A DNA stretch of 64,000 nucleotides from Paractinoplanes ovalisporus (lineage in GTDB: Bacteria > Actinomycetota > Actinomycetes > Mycobacteriales > Micromonosporaceae). Position 1 is the first letter of the stretch. Each line of letters begins with the position of its first letter. Under the pieces are notes generated by a model. That model searched no databases. It saw only the letters and a program-made list of their open reading frames with translations, and was not told the origin of the DNA. Positions 43,515 to 52,398 of the stretch are shown here, one piece after another. Where the stretch lies: contig NZ_JAENHP010000015.1 in NCBI RefSeq assembly GCF_016834655.1, positions 1 to 64,000 of the forward strand, in the 5' to 3' direction. The position numbers and the translations under genes were made by a program.

Positions 43515-46500
43515 ATGACGGAGTTCAGGAACCGCCGCGGCGTGAATATCGTAGAAGGCGCCTCGCTGAGCATTGGATGGTTCTTCCGTGAACAAGAAGT
43601 TAGCGACCAGGGAATTGACGCACACGTTGAGAAAGCCATGGGCGAAGTCGGCACCGGTCGACTATTAGCGATTCAGATTAAAAGCGGGCCGAGCTATTTC
43701 TCGGAGCCGGTCGAAGGCGGGTGGACGTTTCGTTTCGACGCCAAGAAGGCGAAGCTCTGGCTAAACCACGCGTTGCCGGTTATTGTTGTTTTGGTCGACA
43801 CTGAGCAACGCGAATGCTATTGGCAAGCTATATCAAGCCGTACCGTCTCGACAACTGGCAAGGGATACAAAGTTCTAATACCTCGATCAAACGAAGTATT
43901 GGAAGCCGACTTGGAGTGGACCGAACTCGCTAGCGGCATTCAATCCCGTGCGGAAAACCTATTTGACTTCGCGCTCACCCAACTGCCGCCGTCTGTTGGA
44001 ACGAAGCTCACCAATGCGTCGCCGAATGAACATCTAGATCTCGCCATCTTGGCGCTTCACCTTGCGGAGGGACGGAACAATCCGCAAGGGACCGTAGAGT
44101 CACTACTGGCCGCGAGTCCAGGCTGGATACAGCGCCAAGCTCCCAAGTCGTGGGAAGTCTTAGCGGCTTACTCGGCCGAGCATGGGTTACCCGAGCTTAG
44201 TGCGGAGGCCTTCGACCTCGCAGCTCAAGCCGATCCGGCGCGTGCCGGAAAGCTGTGGGCTATAGCGTCTATAAATGTTCTTTATGTGAACCGAACGCGC
44301 GCCGAGTTCTTTCTTACGCGCTCGGTTGAGATGGATCCTGTATCGCTTGAGTTGCTTGTTGCAAAGGCTTTATTTGAACACCCGCTGGAAGATGCTAGAC
44401 CTCTGATTGCAGACAAATCTCTCGAAAGGGATAGCCCGCAAAATCGTAGTAGCTACTTGGTTCAATCATTTCTTGCCGAGCAAGCGACTAGGTCGGGCGA
44501 TCCCGAGGCGGCCTGTCGACACGCCCGCGTTGCTATTGAGGTTGAGCCCCAGAATAGTGAAGCAATGCTGGCTTATGCGGATAAGCTTTTGCGTAGGTCG
44601 CGCTCCGGTATGCGTCAGGTTGGCGATCTGGTTGAAGCGGTAAGGCATCTAGAAATGGCACTCGCGCAAAGAAGGTCTTGGGCAGGACCGACTATCCCGG
44701 TGCTACTTGTGCTCATCAAGGCCTATGGCTTGAATGGTCAATTCAACAAGGTGTTGACGGTGTGCACGCTCGCTCCAAGGGGCTCTGCCAATGCCGACGA
44801 AGCCAGTAACAAGGACGTTTGTCGCCAAGCGGTTCTGGCAGCGTGGGCCTCTGGGCAAAGAGCTATGGCTGAGGATCTCTCTCACCACTTAGGCGATGAG
44901 CTTGAGGACAAGGTAGTTAAGGTGCATGCCGGTCTCCTTGTTTTGACAACACAAGAGCTGTCGGAACTGTGGAACGCTGAGATTTCTAGAGCGATTGCCG
45001 CCAAAGACTACGAAGCGATTGCCAAGTCAGCGATCGAGCTCGCTTCTCTTGGGCACGACAAACGTAGTGTGATCAGGCCATTTGTCGATGCGTCGATAAT
45101 CCCGGAATCATACATCCATCTGATCGACGCGCTCGTCGTTGCGTCGTCGGACCTTGACGCGGCTGTGCCGAAACTTCGAAGCTTGGCCCGTGGTGATTCA
45201 ACTGCTGCAGAATTTCTTATGGTGAAGTTGGCTGCGGCGGGCAGGCTGATGGAGGCAGCGGACAATTGCCAAGCCTTATTTGAGTACAGCCATGAACCTT
45301 ACCTACTTATTTCCCGGGCTCAACTGTTAATCGAGGCTGGCAGCGAAACTGCCGAGCTGGCTGCTCGTATTGCTATTGACATAACTTCGGGATTTCCTGC
45401 TGAGCGGGCCGGTCTACTGACATTTCTTGGTAAGTGCGCTGCTGACCGCGATATGTGGGAGGAAGCTGAGAAGCTTTTAACCCAGGCGCTTGAGATGCGC
45501 CCTTTACCGACATCTGATGATGTGTGGCGCATTGTTCTTGCGCAAGTCAATCAGGGCCGGCTATCGCGAGCAGCCCAAACAATATCAGCTCATAAACCTA
45601 CCGTGGTAACGGTGGATGAGGCTAGGCTGTGGCTTCAGGCAAACTCAGCCGTACCCTGGGGTGAAGCAATCGCCTCAGAAGCTTTGACTCTGGCGCAGCG
45701 AATCAATGATCCAGTCGTCTCAACTGCTCTGCTAGGTAATATCGTTATGAGGACGCACGGCGTGCAGCCGGAAGGTGAATCTGGCCAAGCGGTCCGTAGC
45801 CCCGATACAGGTGAAGATCTTGAAGAGCGGCGGCGGCTGGCGCAGCTTCCCGTTTCAGCTGATTTACATGTACAAGCATTTGCTGCGCTGCAAGACCTAG
45901 TAGAACAATTTGGCGAGGCGACTGGAGTAACGGTCCTTAACGGCGATCCCGTAGAGTTAGTCAAACATATGAAAAGCGGTGCACAGCTAGATGCAGAGGA
46001 TGCTAGCCAGCTCTTAGAGGTCGTGCAATCTGCCCGTGATGGCAGAATTCCTCGTGCGTTTCTTGCCAGCCTAAGAGGGGCAAGTTATACGACGATGCTG
46101 GTGCAAAGAACCTTGGGCTACCTTGTCTCCGGCGCCTCAGATGAGGGAGAACATGACCGTGACATAAAGGCGGCTAATGAGGCTATTGGAGGTGCGGTCG
46201 TGGTCGACGCATCAACGCTCTGTGTATTAAGCGGGCCGGTGAACTCGGGTAGCCTCGAAGGTCAGTTCATGAGGATTTTAGCTTCATCAGGGACACTCAG
46301 AGATATTCACCGCGCAGCCCTTGATATTCGTGGGTTCGCAGGCAGTCCAGGAACGCTCGGATGGGACTCGGCTCGGAACGCTGCGACTTTCTGGAGCCTG
46401 GATGACTCCGAATACTTGAGGCAACTCCGTCGCGTACAGGCGGTCGAAGATTTTTCTGAGCGTGTCAGCTCGCGCGTTGTTTCTCATCTGAGTCTATTCG

Positions 46501-47237
46501 ACAATGTGCCGCACGGGCCAATGGATGATACCTGGACGGAGCCTATTCAACTAGCGCACGATGGTGGCTTTGCGCTTTGGAGTGACGACATCGGTCTGCG
46601 TCGGCTTGCCCGACAGTTCAACATTCCATGCTTTGGAACTCCTGCACTAATTGATTGCCTGCGTGACCGTCGGATTTTGGACAACCGAGACGGAGTTCAC
46701 CTGCAGCTGATTCTTTCCGAAACGGCTGCGCTCAATCGCGCTATTGCCTCAGACATGATTGTCGATGTACCTTTGCATCTCGAGGATCTACTAGTCATGG
46801 CCGAACAGGATCAGTGGCGCCCGCGTGCTGGCGCCCTAGTTCTGAGCCGGCCGTCTTGGTGGGCATGGCAAACGCAGCCTATTCGAGACCTGCTAGTCTT
46901 TTACAAAGTCGTGGGGCAAAATGATCCCGATTCTCTCTCGGAGTGGCAATATGCAGCGATGGTGGGGGCGGCTCGTTCCTTACAAGTCCCTGAAGTGGCT
47001 AGTAAGCTCTTGGCCTACATTGGCCTTGTCGGTTTCGGCAATGGCATAGATGCGGAGGTGGCTGTGGAAGGTCTAAAGCAAGCCCGAAGGGTGGCAGTCG
47101 ATTCCGGCTTGCCGGACCCTGTTTTGCAGGTCCCCGCAGCGATCGGAACCATGGCGACTGCCGGAGGCATTGAGCGACCAGTCGAGCTGACGGAATATAT
47201 CTTGGAGAGAATTGATCAGTTGGGCGCAGAGCAGTAG
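43515..47237 (+). CDS. DUF4365 nuclease - TPR - PIN-like giant protein, defence candidate
   Basis: The 1240-residue protein has an N-terminal DUF4365-type PD-(D/E)XK fold: GWFFREQEVSDQGIDAHVEKA and GRLLAIQIKSG, giving D35 and Q54-x-K56. Then come about 700 residues of helical TPR-like repeats (for example AFDLAAQADPARAGKLWAIAS and ACRHARVAIEVEPQNSEAMLAYADKLL). A C-terminal PIN-like region has VVVDASTL near 895 and GGFALWSDDIGLRRLARQFNIPCFGT near 1015-1040, supplying the acidic residues of a PIN RNase. ATG 43515 has AGGA five bases ahead. Codon use is clearly less GC-rich than its neighbours, indicating transfer. Two nucleases on a TPR scaffold suggest a sensor-effector, but no described system is recognised. 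Confidence 0.75.
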   Translation: MTEFRNRRGVNIVEGASLSIGWFFREQEVSDQGIDAHVEKAMGEVGTGRLLAIQIKSGPSYFSEPVEGGWTFRFDAKKAKLWLNHALPVIVVLVDTEQRECYWQAISSRTVSTTGKGYKVLIPRSNEVLEADLEWTELASGIQSRAENLFDFALTQLPPSVGTKLTNASPNEHLDLAILALHLAEGRNNPQGTVESLLAASPGWIQRQAPKSWEVLAAYSAEHGLPELSAEAFDLAAQADPARAGKLWAIASINVLYVNRTRAEFFLTRSVEMDPVSLELLVAKALFEHPLEDARPLIADKSLERDSPQNRSSYLVQSFLAEQATRSGDPEAACRHARVAIEVEPQNSEAMLAYADKLLRRSRSGMRQVGDLVEAVRHLEMALAQRRSWAGPTIPVLLVLIKAYGLNGQFNKVLTVCTLAPRGSANADEASNKDVCRQAVLAAWASGQRAMAEDLSHHLGDELEDKVVKVHAGLLVLTTQELSELWNAEISRAIAAKDYEAIAKSAIELASLGHDKRSVIRPFVDASIIPESYIHLIDALVVASSDLDAAVPKLRSLARGDSTAAEFLMVKLAAAGRLMEAADNCQALFEYSHEPYLLISRAQLLIEAGSETAELAARIAIDITSGFPAERAGLLTFLGKCAADRDMWEEAEKLLTQALEMRPLPTSDDVWRIVLAQVNQGRLSRAAQTISAHKPTVVTVDEARLWLQANSAVPWGEAIASEALTLAQRINDPVVSTALLGNIVMRTHGVQPEGESGQAVRSPDTGEDLEERRRLAQLPVSADLHVQAFAALQDLVEQFGEATGVTVLNGDPVELVKHMKSGAQLDAEDASQLLEVVQSARDGRIPRAFLASLRGASYTTMLVQRTLGYLVSGASDEGEHDRDIKAANEAIGGAVVVDASTLCVLSGPVNSGSLEGQFMRILASSGTLRDIHRAALDIRGFAGSPGTLGWDSARNAATFWSLDDSEYLRQLRRVQAVEDFSERVSSRVVSHLSLFDNVPHGPMDDTWTEPIQLAHDGGFALWSDDIGLRRLARQFNIPCFGTPALIDCLRDRRILDNRDGVHLQLILSETAALNRAIASDMIVDVPLHLEDLLVMAEQDQWRPRAGALVLSRPSWWAWQTQPIRDLLVFYKVVGQNDPDSLSEWQYAAMVGAARSLQVPEVASKLLAYIGLVGFGNGIDAEVAVEGLKQARRVAVDSGLPDPVLQVPAAIGTMATAGGIERPVELTEYILERIDQLGAEQ

Positions 47238-47416
47238 TTGGTTCCGGCTCGTTCGTGCGCGCCGAGAGCGCGGATTCGGACTGAAGCACGTGAGCGATCC
47301 TAGCGCCGTGGCGGCAAAGGATTGCGGCGGCTAACGCGGCAGTGAACGGGCTATCCCGGTGGGGTCACGGTATAAAAGCGCAGCTCTCTAGTAGTGATCA
47401 CCGTGTGGAAAGCCAG

Positions 47417-47551
47417 CGTGTTGGGCTCCGGACACAAAACGCGGCGTCCTGCGTTTGCGGAAAGCGCAAACCAGGGCGTTTTGTCATGTCTGCTCAGGGG
47501 GCCGAGCCCCCTGAAACCCCACGGTGCGGCGGTCGCGGTTCTGAGGCACGC
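47417..47551. repeat. Right 135-bp direct repeat with att core and hairpins
   Basis: It is 133/135 identical to 33153-33287. The tRNA-Leu core lies at 47426-47438. A long imperfect hairpin is formed by ACAAAACGC (47434-47442) with GCGTTTTGT (47476-47484), enclosing GTTTGCG (47453-47459) with CGCAAAC (47465-47471). A second hairpin, CAGGGGGC-cga-GCCCCCTG, follows. The right copy is fused at 47551/47552 to a recombinase N-terminal fragment instead of the 3' part. Confidence 0.9.
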
Positions 47552-47640
47552 TTCCGGGCGACGCTTCTATGGCAGCGAGCGCGATTGCCCAATGTCGAAA
47601 AGACTCCGCGACAATCTCGCCGCCAGCCGGGGCACCCACG
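47552..47640 (-). pseudogene. Serine recombinase N-terminal fragment
   Basis: On the minus strand PAGGEIVAES, then after a one-base shift FDIGQSRSLP, a TAG stop in place of the Trp codon, and KRRPE match residues of the recombinase at 33230-35018. The homology ends exactly at the repeat border. It is the remnant of a second element's integrase. Confidence 0.7.
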
Positions 47641-47917
47641 TCGACGGCACCACATCACTCGCCGAGACCTTCCGCCTGGAAGTCTGACCGGCCACCACCA
47701 CAGAATCCCTCGTTTGCGGGACGATGACCGCTGCGGGTCTCAGTTCCTGCGGTCCGCGAGTGGTTCTGAGCGCGAGTAGCGGAGTTTGGGACCTGCCCTG
47801 GTCGTGGGTGCTTCGTCATACCGACTTGGGTCGTGCCGCAGTCGGCGGCGCGCCGGCCTCCGAGCATGCCACCATCACCAGATGGAGGAGGCGTATCGCC
47901 CTCACGCTCTTCGCGTG

Positions 47918-48217
47918 ATGGCTGAGTACATGAGCGACGACCCCGTCTGGGACTCGGACCTTGACCATATGGGTCCGGTCGTTCTCCAAGATCTCGGTGT
48001 CAGCTCGCAGCTTGTCCAACGGTTGCGGGCGTGGAACGAGCGCTTCAATGGCATCGCGCTGACGGACTTCGAGTTCACCAGCGTTGATGAGGAGCAAAGC
48101 TGGCGGCAGGAAGGGCTGACGCTCGCTTACGAGTTGCAGAATGAGCTGCCGGACATCGAGATCAGCTATGCCGAGGACACGGATGCGAGGCCCGTCCGCG
48201 ATCGTCGCGGACCCTGA
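47918..48217 (+). CDS. Small acidic protein, immunity-like
   Basis: The 99-residue protein reads MAEYMSDDPVWDSD..., LVQRLRAWNERFNG and EGLTLAYELQNELPDIEISY. The pattern of an N-terminal DxPxW segment followed by two helices is familiar from many actinobacterial hypothetical proteins. No ribosome site supports ATG 47918 strongly; ATG 47882 would add 12 residues. It lies just outside the element's right end. Function is unknown. Confidence 0.6.
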   Translation: MAEYMSDDPVWDSDLDHMGPVVLQDLGVSSQLVQRLRAWNERFNGIALTDFEFTSVDEEQSWRQEGLTLAYELQNELPDIEISYAEDTDARPVRDRRGP

Positions 48218-48354
48218 TTGCACCAGCTCCCGCGGGTGCGTCAGTTTGCGCTCCGTTCGGTTCGCCGCGATGACGGATCGCTCCAGCGTTCGGGTTCGGG
48301 ATGCAGGCCTGAACCCCTGGCTTCTTTCCATGCTGAGCGAACGGAAAGGGCAGT

Positions 48355-48591
48355 ATGCAGCCCGCCGAGCCCGACGACGGCCTGCTACCGCTGCTGCTCG
48401 AGATCTGCGAGGACTACTTCGCCCACACTTGCCCGATCGGCCACCGCGAGGTCGACGCCCTTCTCCTCGCTCGGGACATCACCGGTGGCCCGGGCCGGCA
48501 TACGCCTCAGCGCCCTGGACCGGCCGGAATCGGGTTTGTTGAGTGTGCGCTGGGATTGTCACCGACCGTTGGCGATCGCTTCGGTTCGTAG
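48355..48591 (+). CDS. Small hypothetical protein, possibly truncated
   Basis: The 78-residue frame starts MQPAEPDDGLLPLLLEICEDYFAHTCPIGHREVDALL, which looks like real helical protein, but from about residue 45 it becomes Pro/Gly-rich and may be out of frame. Its end overlaps the convergent gene at 48559-48786 by 33 bp. The two are probably an old gene pair, with this member degraded. Confidence 0.4.
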   Translation: MQPAEPDDGLLPLLLEICEDYFAHTCPIGHREVDALLLARDITGGPGRHTPQRPGPAGIGFVECALGLSPTVGDRFGS

Positions 48592-48786
48592 GGCCAGCGT
48601 GGCGTGGACCTGGGCCAGTTGGGTGGTTGCGGTGAGCATGGCGAGGTCGGCGCCGGGCACGTACGGCTCCCCTGAGTGGTCGTCCTCGTTGATGTTGGTG
48701 TGGTAGTCGACCAGACAGATCTGGTAGAGGCGTTCGGCTTCGGCAGTCAGTTCGGCGGCCCGGTCGGCGTGTTCGTCGGCGGTCAT
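48559..48786 (-). CDS. Small conserved hypothetical protein
   Basis: The 75-residue protein starts MTADEHADRAAELTAEAERLY and continues with DYHTNINEDDHSGEPYVPGADLAMLTATTQLAQVHATLALR. It is helical, acidic and consistent with a small actinobacterial family found beside the preceding type of gene. ATG 48786 is preferred to ATG 48795 as the family-like start. Function is unknown. Confidence 0.6.
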   Translation of the reverse strand: MTADEHADRAAELTAEAERLYQICLVDYHTNINEDDHSGEPYVPGADLAMLTATTQLAQVHATLALRTEAIANGR

Positions 48787-48996
48787 GGCGATCATGGTTT
48801 CATGCCGGCTTGGCGAAACCGGGCCGAGTTACCCGGCGATCTTTGTTGCGGGGCTGGTGGCACGGCCTGACCACCGCTCGGTGAGGGCGTCCGACGTCCG
48901 GAAACCGCCAGCACTTCCACGACGCCGCATGAGCTACGTTTCGCTCGGCGGGCCATGGTAGAGGTGATCGAAACCCTGGAGCATGACCTTCGGGGG

Positions 48997-51900
48997 TCAC
49001 CGGATGGGGATGGATGGAGTGTCGCTGCCGACAGGTAACGACTCGCGGATCCTGTGCAGTCGGTCCGCGATCCGGGACCGGTATTCGGCCAGCACCTCGT
49101 TCTCGGGGATCGTGAACACTCCCCCGGTCAGTTCCTCTGTCAGCTCCTGGTCCCAGGGCGCATCGTCGAGCAGCCCGGCGCCGAGCAGGTCCTGCGCCGA
49201 CAGGTAGAGCAGCCATGCCTCGGCCGTGCTTTCCTCGGTGTTCTGGCCGAACAGCAGGTCCGCCCATTCCAGCAGGTTGCCCACGTATGCCAGCACCACA
49301 GCATGCCGGTGGACGGCCGGGCGCAGCCTGGCGATGGCGTACGGGTCGGACGGCCGCTGCCGGAACATGGCCAGCAATCGCTCCCGCTCCGCCGGCACGT
49401 TCAGGGTGCGCAGAGGCTGGAACCGCCAAGGCGCGTCGGTATCGGCCGGAGCCAAGACGTACTCGTACCAGCGACGGGCCTGCGCGAAGCGTTGCGCGGC
49501 CTGCAACCGTTGTGCGATCAGCAGCGGCAGGTGAGCGAAGATCTCCCAGTAGTACGGCCCGTTCGCGCCGCTGAAGTCCAGGCCGGCGCCGCTGGTTAGG
49601 CGACTCAAGTCGACCATCGGGGCGCGCACCCGGACCGCGTCGGTCAGCTGTTCGTCGGTGCTGACCGGCTGCTCGTCGGTCTGCTGGGTGGCGGGGTAAA
49701 GCAGCGCGGGCAGGCCGCCGGTGAGCAGCTTGTGGTTGAGGTCGGCGGCGGTGCCGGTGGTCAGCCGGATGAGCTCCAACGGCAGCGCCGCGAGTTCGTA
49801 CGGGCGGAGCACGGTCAGGTCCTTGGCGTGCCGGCAGTAGCTGTCGCGGACGAACAGGAACAGCCCGTCGGCGCTGTCGAGGGCGGCGTCGAACGGTATG
49901 GCAGTGGGGTTGGGCAGCTCGGCCCACGCGCCCGCCACCGGTTGCGCGGCGGGCAGCGTGCTCGGCTCCTGGCCGACCGGGATCCGGCAGTAGCGGTCTG
50001 CGCTGAACAGGTACAGCTGGTCGCCGCGGCTCCAAGCGGCGGAGATGGGCCGCGGCATCTGCTGCGGATACCCGGGGTCGGGGTGTTCGGCGATCGTCTG
50101 GTCGGCGCGAAGCGTGTAGCGGTGCACCTCGCGGCCGCTGGTCAGGTACAGCTTGTCGTCGGTCAGCCAGGCGGCGTCCACCCGGGAGTTGTCGGCCATC
50201 TCGCTGGTGGCGTAGAGCGGTCGCTCGTTGCGGCTGCCGTCCAGTGTGACCGTCAGCAGGGTTGCGCCGCGGTTGTCGATGTAGTGGACGGTGTCCTGCT
50301 CGGCGAACGCTTCGCTTATGGTGCGGTCGTCGGGCAGCCGGTCCGGGTTCCCCCGCAGCTCGCGCGGGTAGCCTGCGTCGAGTCCGTCCCACCAGTTGCG
50401 CGTCCGCCGGTTGGTGTAGCGGGCGTACCGGGTCTCGCCGATGACGTAGGTGCGCGGCCCGGACACCAGCATCGTGACGATGCGGCCGAAGTCGGGGCCC
50501 AGCTTGAGTTGCTGGAGGAAGTCGGCCATCCGGATCGGACGGTCCAGGTCGTTCGAGCTGACCATGAGATCGGCCCGCTCCTGGCCGAACCATTCGGTGC
50601 CGTCCACGTCGGTGAAAGCCAGGTCGATGCGCGGCCAGGCCGGCAGCCGCTCGGCCGCGGCGGCCTGCGCGATGGATTGGGGATAGCCGGCGTCGACCTG
50701 GCCGAACGCCTGCCCGGTGTAGCGCAGGCAGCGGTCGCCGATGAACACGTAGGTGTGTTGGCCGGGCCGGGTGAGCACGGCGTCGACCGGGCCGGGTATG
50801 GGCAACGCCGACGGCAGCCGGCCGAACCGGCTGTTGATCGGCTGCGCCGCCGTCATCCGCCCGCCCCGCGCCGGGACGACCGTGTACCGGCCACGCTCGT
50901 TGTCGAAGAAGTACCGGTCTCCGCCGGGTAGCTCGAACGCTGCGTCGATCCGGTCCCACTCGGGCAACCGGTCGAGGTTGCCCCGCAGCGGCCGCAGCGG
51001 CGCGTCCTCCGGCTCGGTGATCACCACCGGCCGGCCCAGGAAACTGCCGCCCCGCACGTCGGCGCTGAACCACGGCCACGACTCGGCACCGTCCGGCACG
51101 TCGAAGCGGACCACGTCGGCCGCCGCGATCGGGTCCACGAAGAGTCGGGCGACCCGGTCGGTGGCCCCCGCCGCTTCGGTGCGGGCCTTCAGATCGGCCG
51201 CGTACGCCAAGGCCGCGTCGGCCGGCGCAGCGTCGACCCACAGCTCGGGGTGCAGGATGAAGAGCGTCGCCCCGCCCCGGTCGCTCTGTCCGGCCACTGA
51301 CACGGTGTACGAGCAGGACACCGTGATAGCGGCTGACTGCGGACGTACGAGCAAATTGATCGCGCCGATGGTGCCGTCCTCGCGGGTGCCGGTGCCCAGG
51401 GTCTGCACCGGCGCCCATTCCTCGTCGAGTTTCTGGTACGAGTAGCGGATCCGTACCTGCTGCCGCTCAGCCTCCACCCAGAACACGAAGAGCCGGCCGA
51501 ACGCCCACACCGGGTGCACCCGGTCGGCATCGATCGGCACGTCGATCGGCAGCCAGGGCGACCACCGCTCCGTCGTGGCGTCGAGCTCGGCGTGCCGGTA
51601 GGAGAAACGGCGCGGCTCGGTGCGGCTGCGGCCGATCACCACCACCCGGCGTGCCCCGCCCGCGTCGCTGTCCGGGGTGTCGACGAAACCACCGGCCACG
51701 ATCAGCCGGGACGTCTCGGTGTACTCGTCCATGTAACGGCGCAACGCCTGCTCGATCACGGCGTCGCCGGGCTCGTCGTCGAGCAGGTCGCGTTCCAGGG
51801 CTGCGAACGCCGGTGTCTTGTCCGGCCGGAGCGACGGTCGCAGGTAGTTCTCCGGGTGGAGCAGGCGTTTGCGGTCGGCGGCCCACTCCGGATAGCCGCG

Positions 51901-52398
51901 CATCCCGTCGGCCTCCCGGCCCGGCAGGTGGCGCTGCAGGTAGAGCCGCACCGCGGTGATCGCCTCGCGGACCCGCGAGGTCATCACCTGGGCGCCGGTC
52001 TCGACGTCGATCAGGAACCAGTCGGACAGCTCGCGAGGTTGGTGCCGACCCAGTTCGGCGAGCACCGCGGTGACCAGCTTGTCGCGGGTTCGCAGCTTCA
52101 CGTCGCCCGGCCGGTTCCGCGACGGCTTCGGCACCTCGGCCCCGCGACGTTCGAGCTCGTGCGTCAGGATCTCGTTGACGATGTCCAGGTAGGGCACTTC
52201 GGTGTAGCCGTTCGCGGCGGTCGGAGCGCCGGCCAGGTCGGGCCGGCGCTCGGCCAGTTCCTTCTCATCACCCACGACCCTCAGCAGATCCGCCAGGTAG
52301 GCCGCCGGCGAGTAGACCGACCGGGATGCCTCGCCGGCCACCGAATCGAGGACATCGATCGGCTGCGAACGACTGGGGGACGAAGTCTCCGGGATCAT
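48997..52398 (-). CDS. TcA-like (insecticidal toxin complex) protein with hemopexin repeats
   Basis: The 1133-residue protein has a VRP1/SpvA-like start (SVYSPAAYLADLLRV, residues 28-41) and a helical region. A neuraminidase-like block at ~190-330 reads YMDEYTETSRLIVAGGFVDTP...RVVVIGRSRTEPRRFSYRHAEL...PVWAFGRLFVFWVEAE. Eight or so hemopexin-like repeats span ~480-860 (LPEWDRIDAAFELPGGDRYFF, DAAWLTDDKLYLTSG...). The TcA block GPYYWEIFAHLPLLIAQRL...WRFQPLR lies near 946. It ends at ...FTIPENEVLAEYRSRIADRLHRIRESL, just before the segment that begins the pore/TcB-binding part in full TcA proteins. No signal peptide is seen. GGAGG precedes ATG 52398. No TcB or TcC gene is nearby. Confidence 0.78.
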   Translation of the reverse strand: MIPETSSPSRSQPIDVLDSVAGEASRSVYSPAAYLADLLRVVGDEKELAERRPDLAGAPTAANGYTEVPYLDIVNEILTHELERRGAEVPKPSRNRPGDVKLRTRDKLVTAVLAELGRHQPRELSDWFLIDVETGAQVMTSRVREAITAVRLYLQRHLPGREADGMRGYPEWAADRKRLLHPENYLRPSLRPDKTPAFAALERDLLDDEPGDAVIEQALRRYMDEYTETSRLIVAGGFVDTPDSDAGGARRVVVIGRSRTEPRRFSYRHAELDATTERWSPWLPIDVPIDADRVHPVWAFGRLFVFWVEAERQQVRIRYSYQKLDEEWAPVQTLGTGTREDGTIGAINLLVRPQSAAITVSCSYTVSVAGQSDRGGATLFILHPELWVDAAPADAALAYAADLKARTEAAGATDRVARLFVDPIAAADVVRFDVPDGAESWPWFSADVRGGSFLGRPVVITEPEDAPLRPLRGNLDRLPEWDRIDAAFELPGGDRYFFDNERGRYTVVPARGGRMTAAQPINSRFGRLPSALPIPGPVDAVLTRPGQHTYVFIGDRCLRYTGQAFGQVDAGYPQSIAQAAAAERLPAWPRIDLAFTDVDGTEWFGQERADLMVSSNDLDRPIRMADFLQQLKLGPDFGRIVTMLVSGPRTYVIGETRYARYTNRRTRNWWDGLDAGYPRELRGNPDRLPDDRTISEAFAEQDTVHYIDNRGATLLTVTLDGSRNERPLYATSEMADNSRVDAAWLTDDKLYLTSGREVHRYTLRADQTIAEHPDPGYPQQMPRPISAAWSRGDQLYLFSADRYCRIPVGQEPSTLPAAQPVAGAWAELPNPTAIPFDAALDSADGLFLFVRDSYCRHAKDLTVLRPYELAALPLELIRLTTGTAADLNHKLLTGGLPALLYPATQQTDEQPVSTDEQLTDAVRVRAPMVDLSRLTSGAGLDFSGANGPYYWEIFAHLPLLIAQRLQAAQRFAQARRWYEYVLAPADTDAPWRFQPLRTLNVPAERERLLAMFRQRPSDPYAIARLRPAVHRHAVVLAYVGNLLEWADLLFGQNTEESTAEAWLLYLSAQDLLGAGLLDDAPWDQELTEELTGGVFTIPENEVLAEYRSRIADRLHRIRESLPVGSDTPSIPIR

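Larger units (their letters stand above)
33153..47551. mobile_element. AICE-like integrated element, decayed
   Basis: A 14.3-kb segment is bounded by 135-bp direct repeats, each with the tRNA-Leu 3'-end core. It contains a serine recombinase next to the left repeat, a TraB/FtsK translocase, spd-like small coupled genes, DUF2637, two HTH-PLD regulators, NUDIX and HD proteins, and low-GC cargo. This set is typical of actinomycete integrative conjugative elements. No RepSA-type replication gene or excisionase is visible, and recombinase and TraB both carry frameshifts, so it is probably immobile unless helped in trans. Confidence 0.8.

Noticed and set aside
48800..51418. 872-residue frame overlapping the TcA-like gene on the same strand
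   Set aside because: It is Arg/Gly/Pro-rich with no motif, while the overlapping frame carries hemopexin and TcA blocks.
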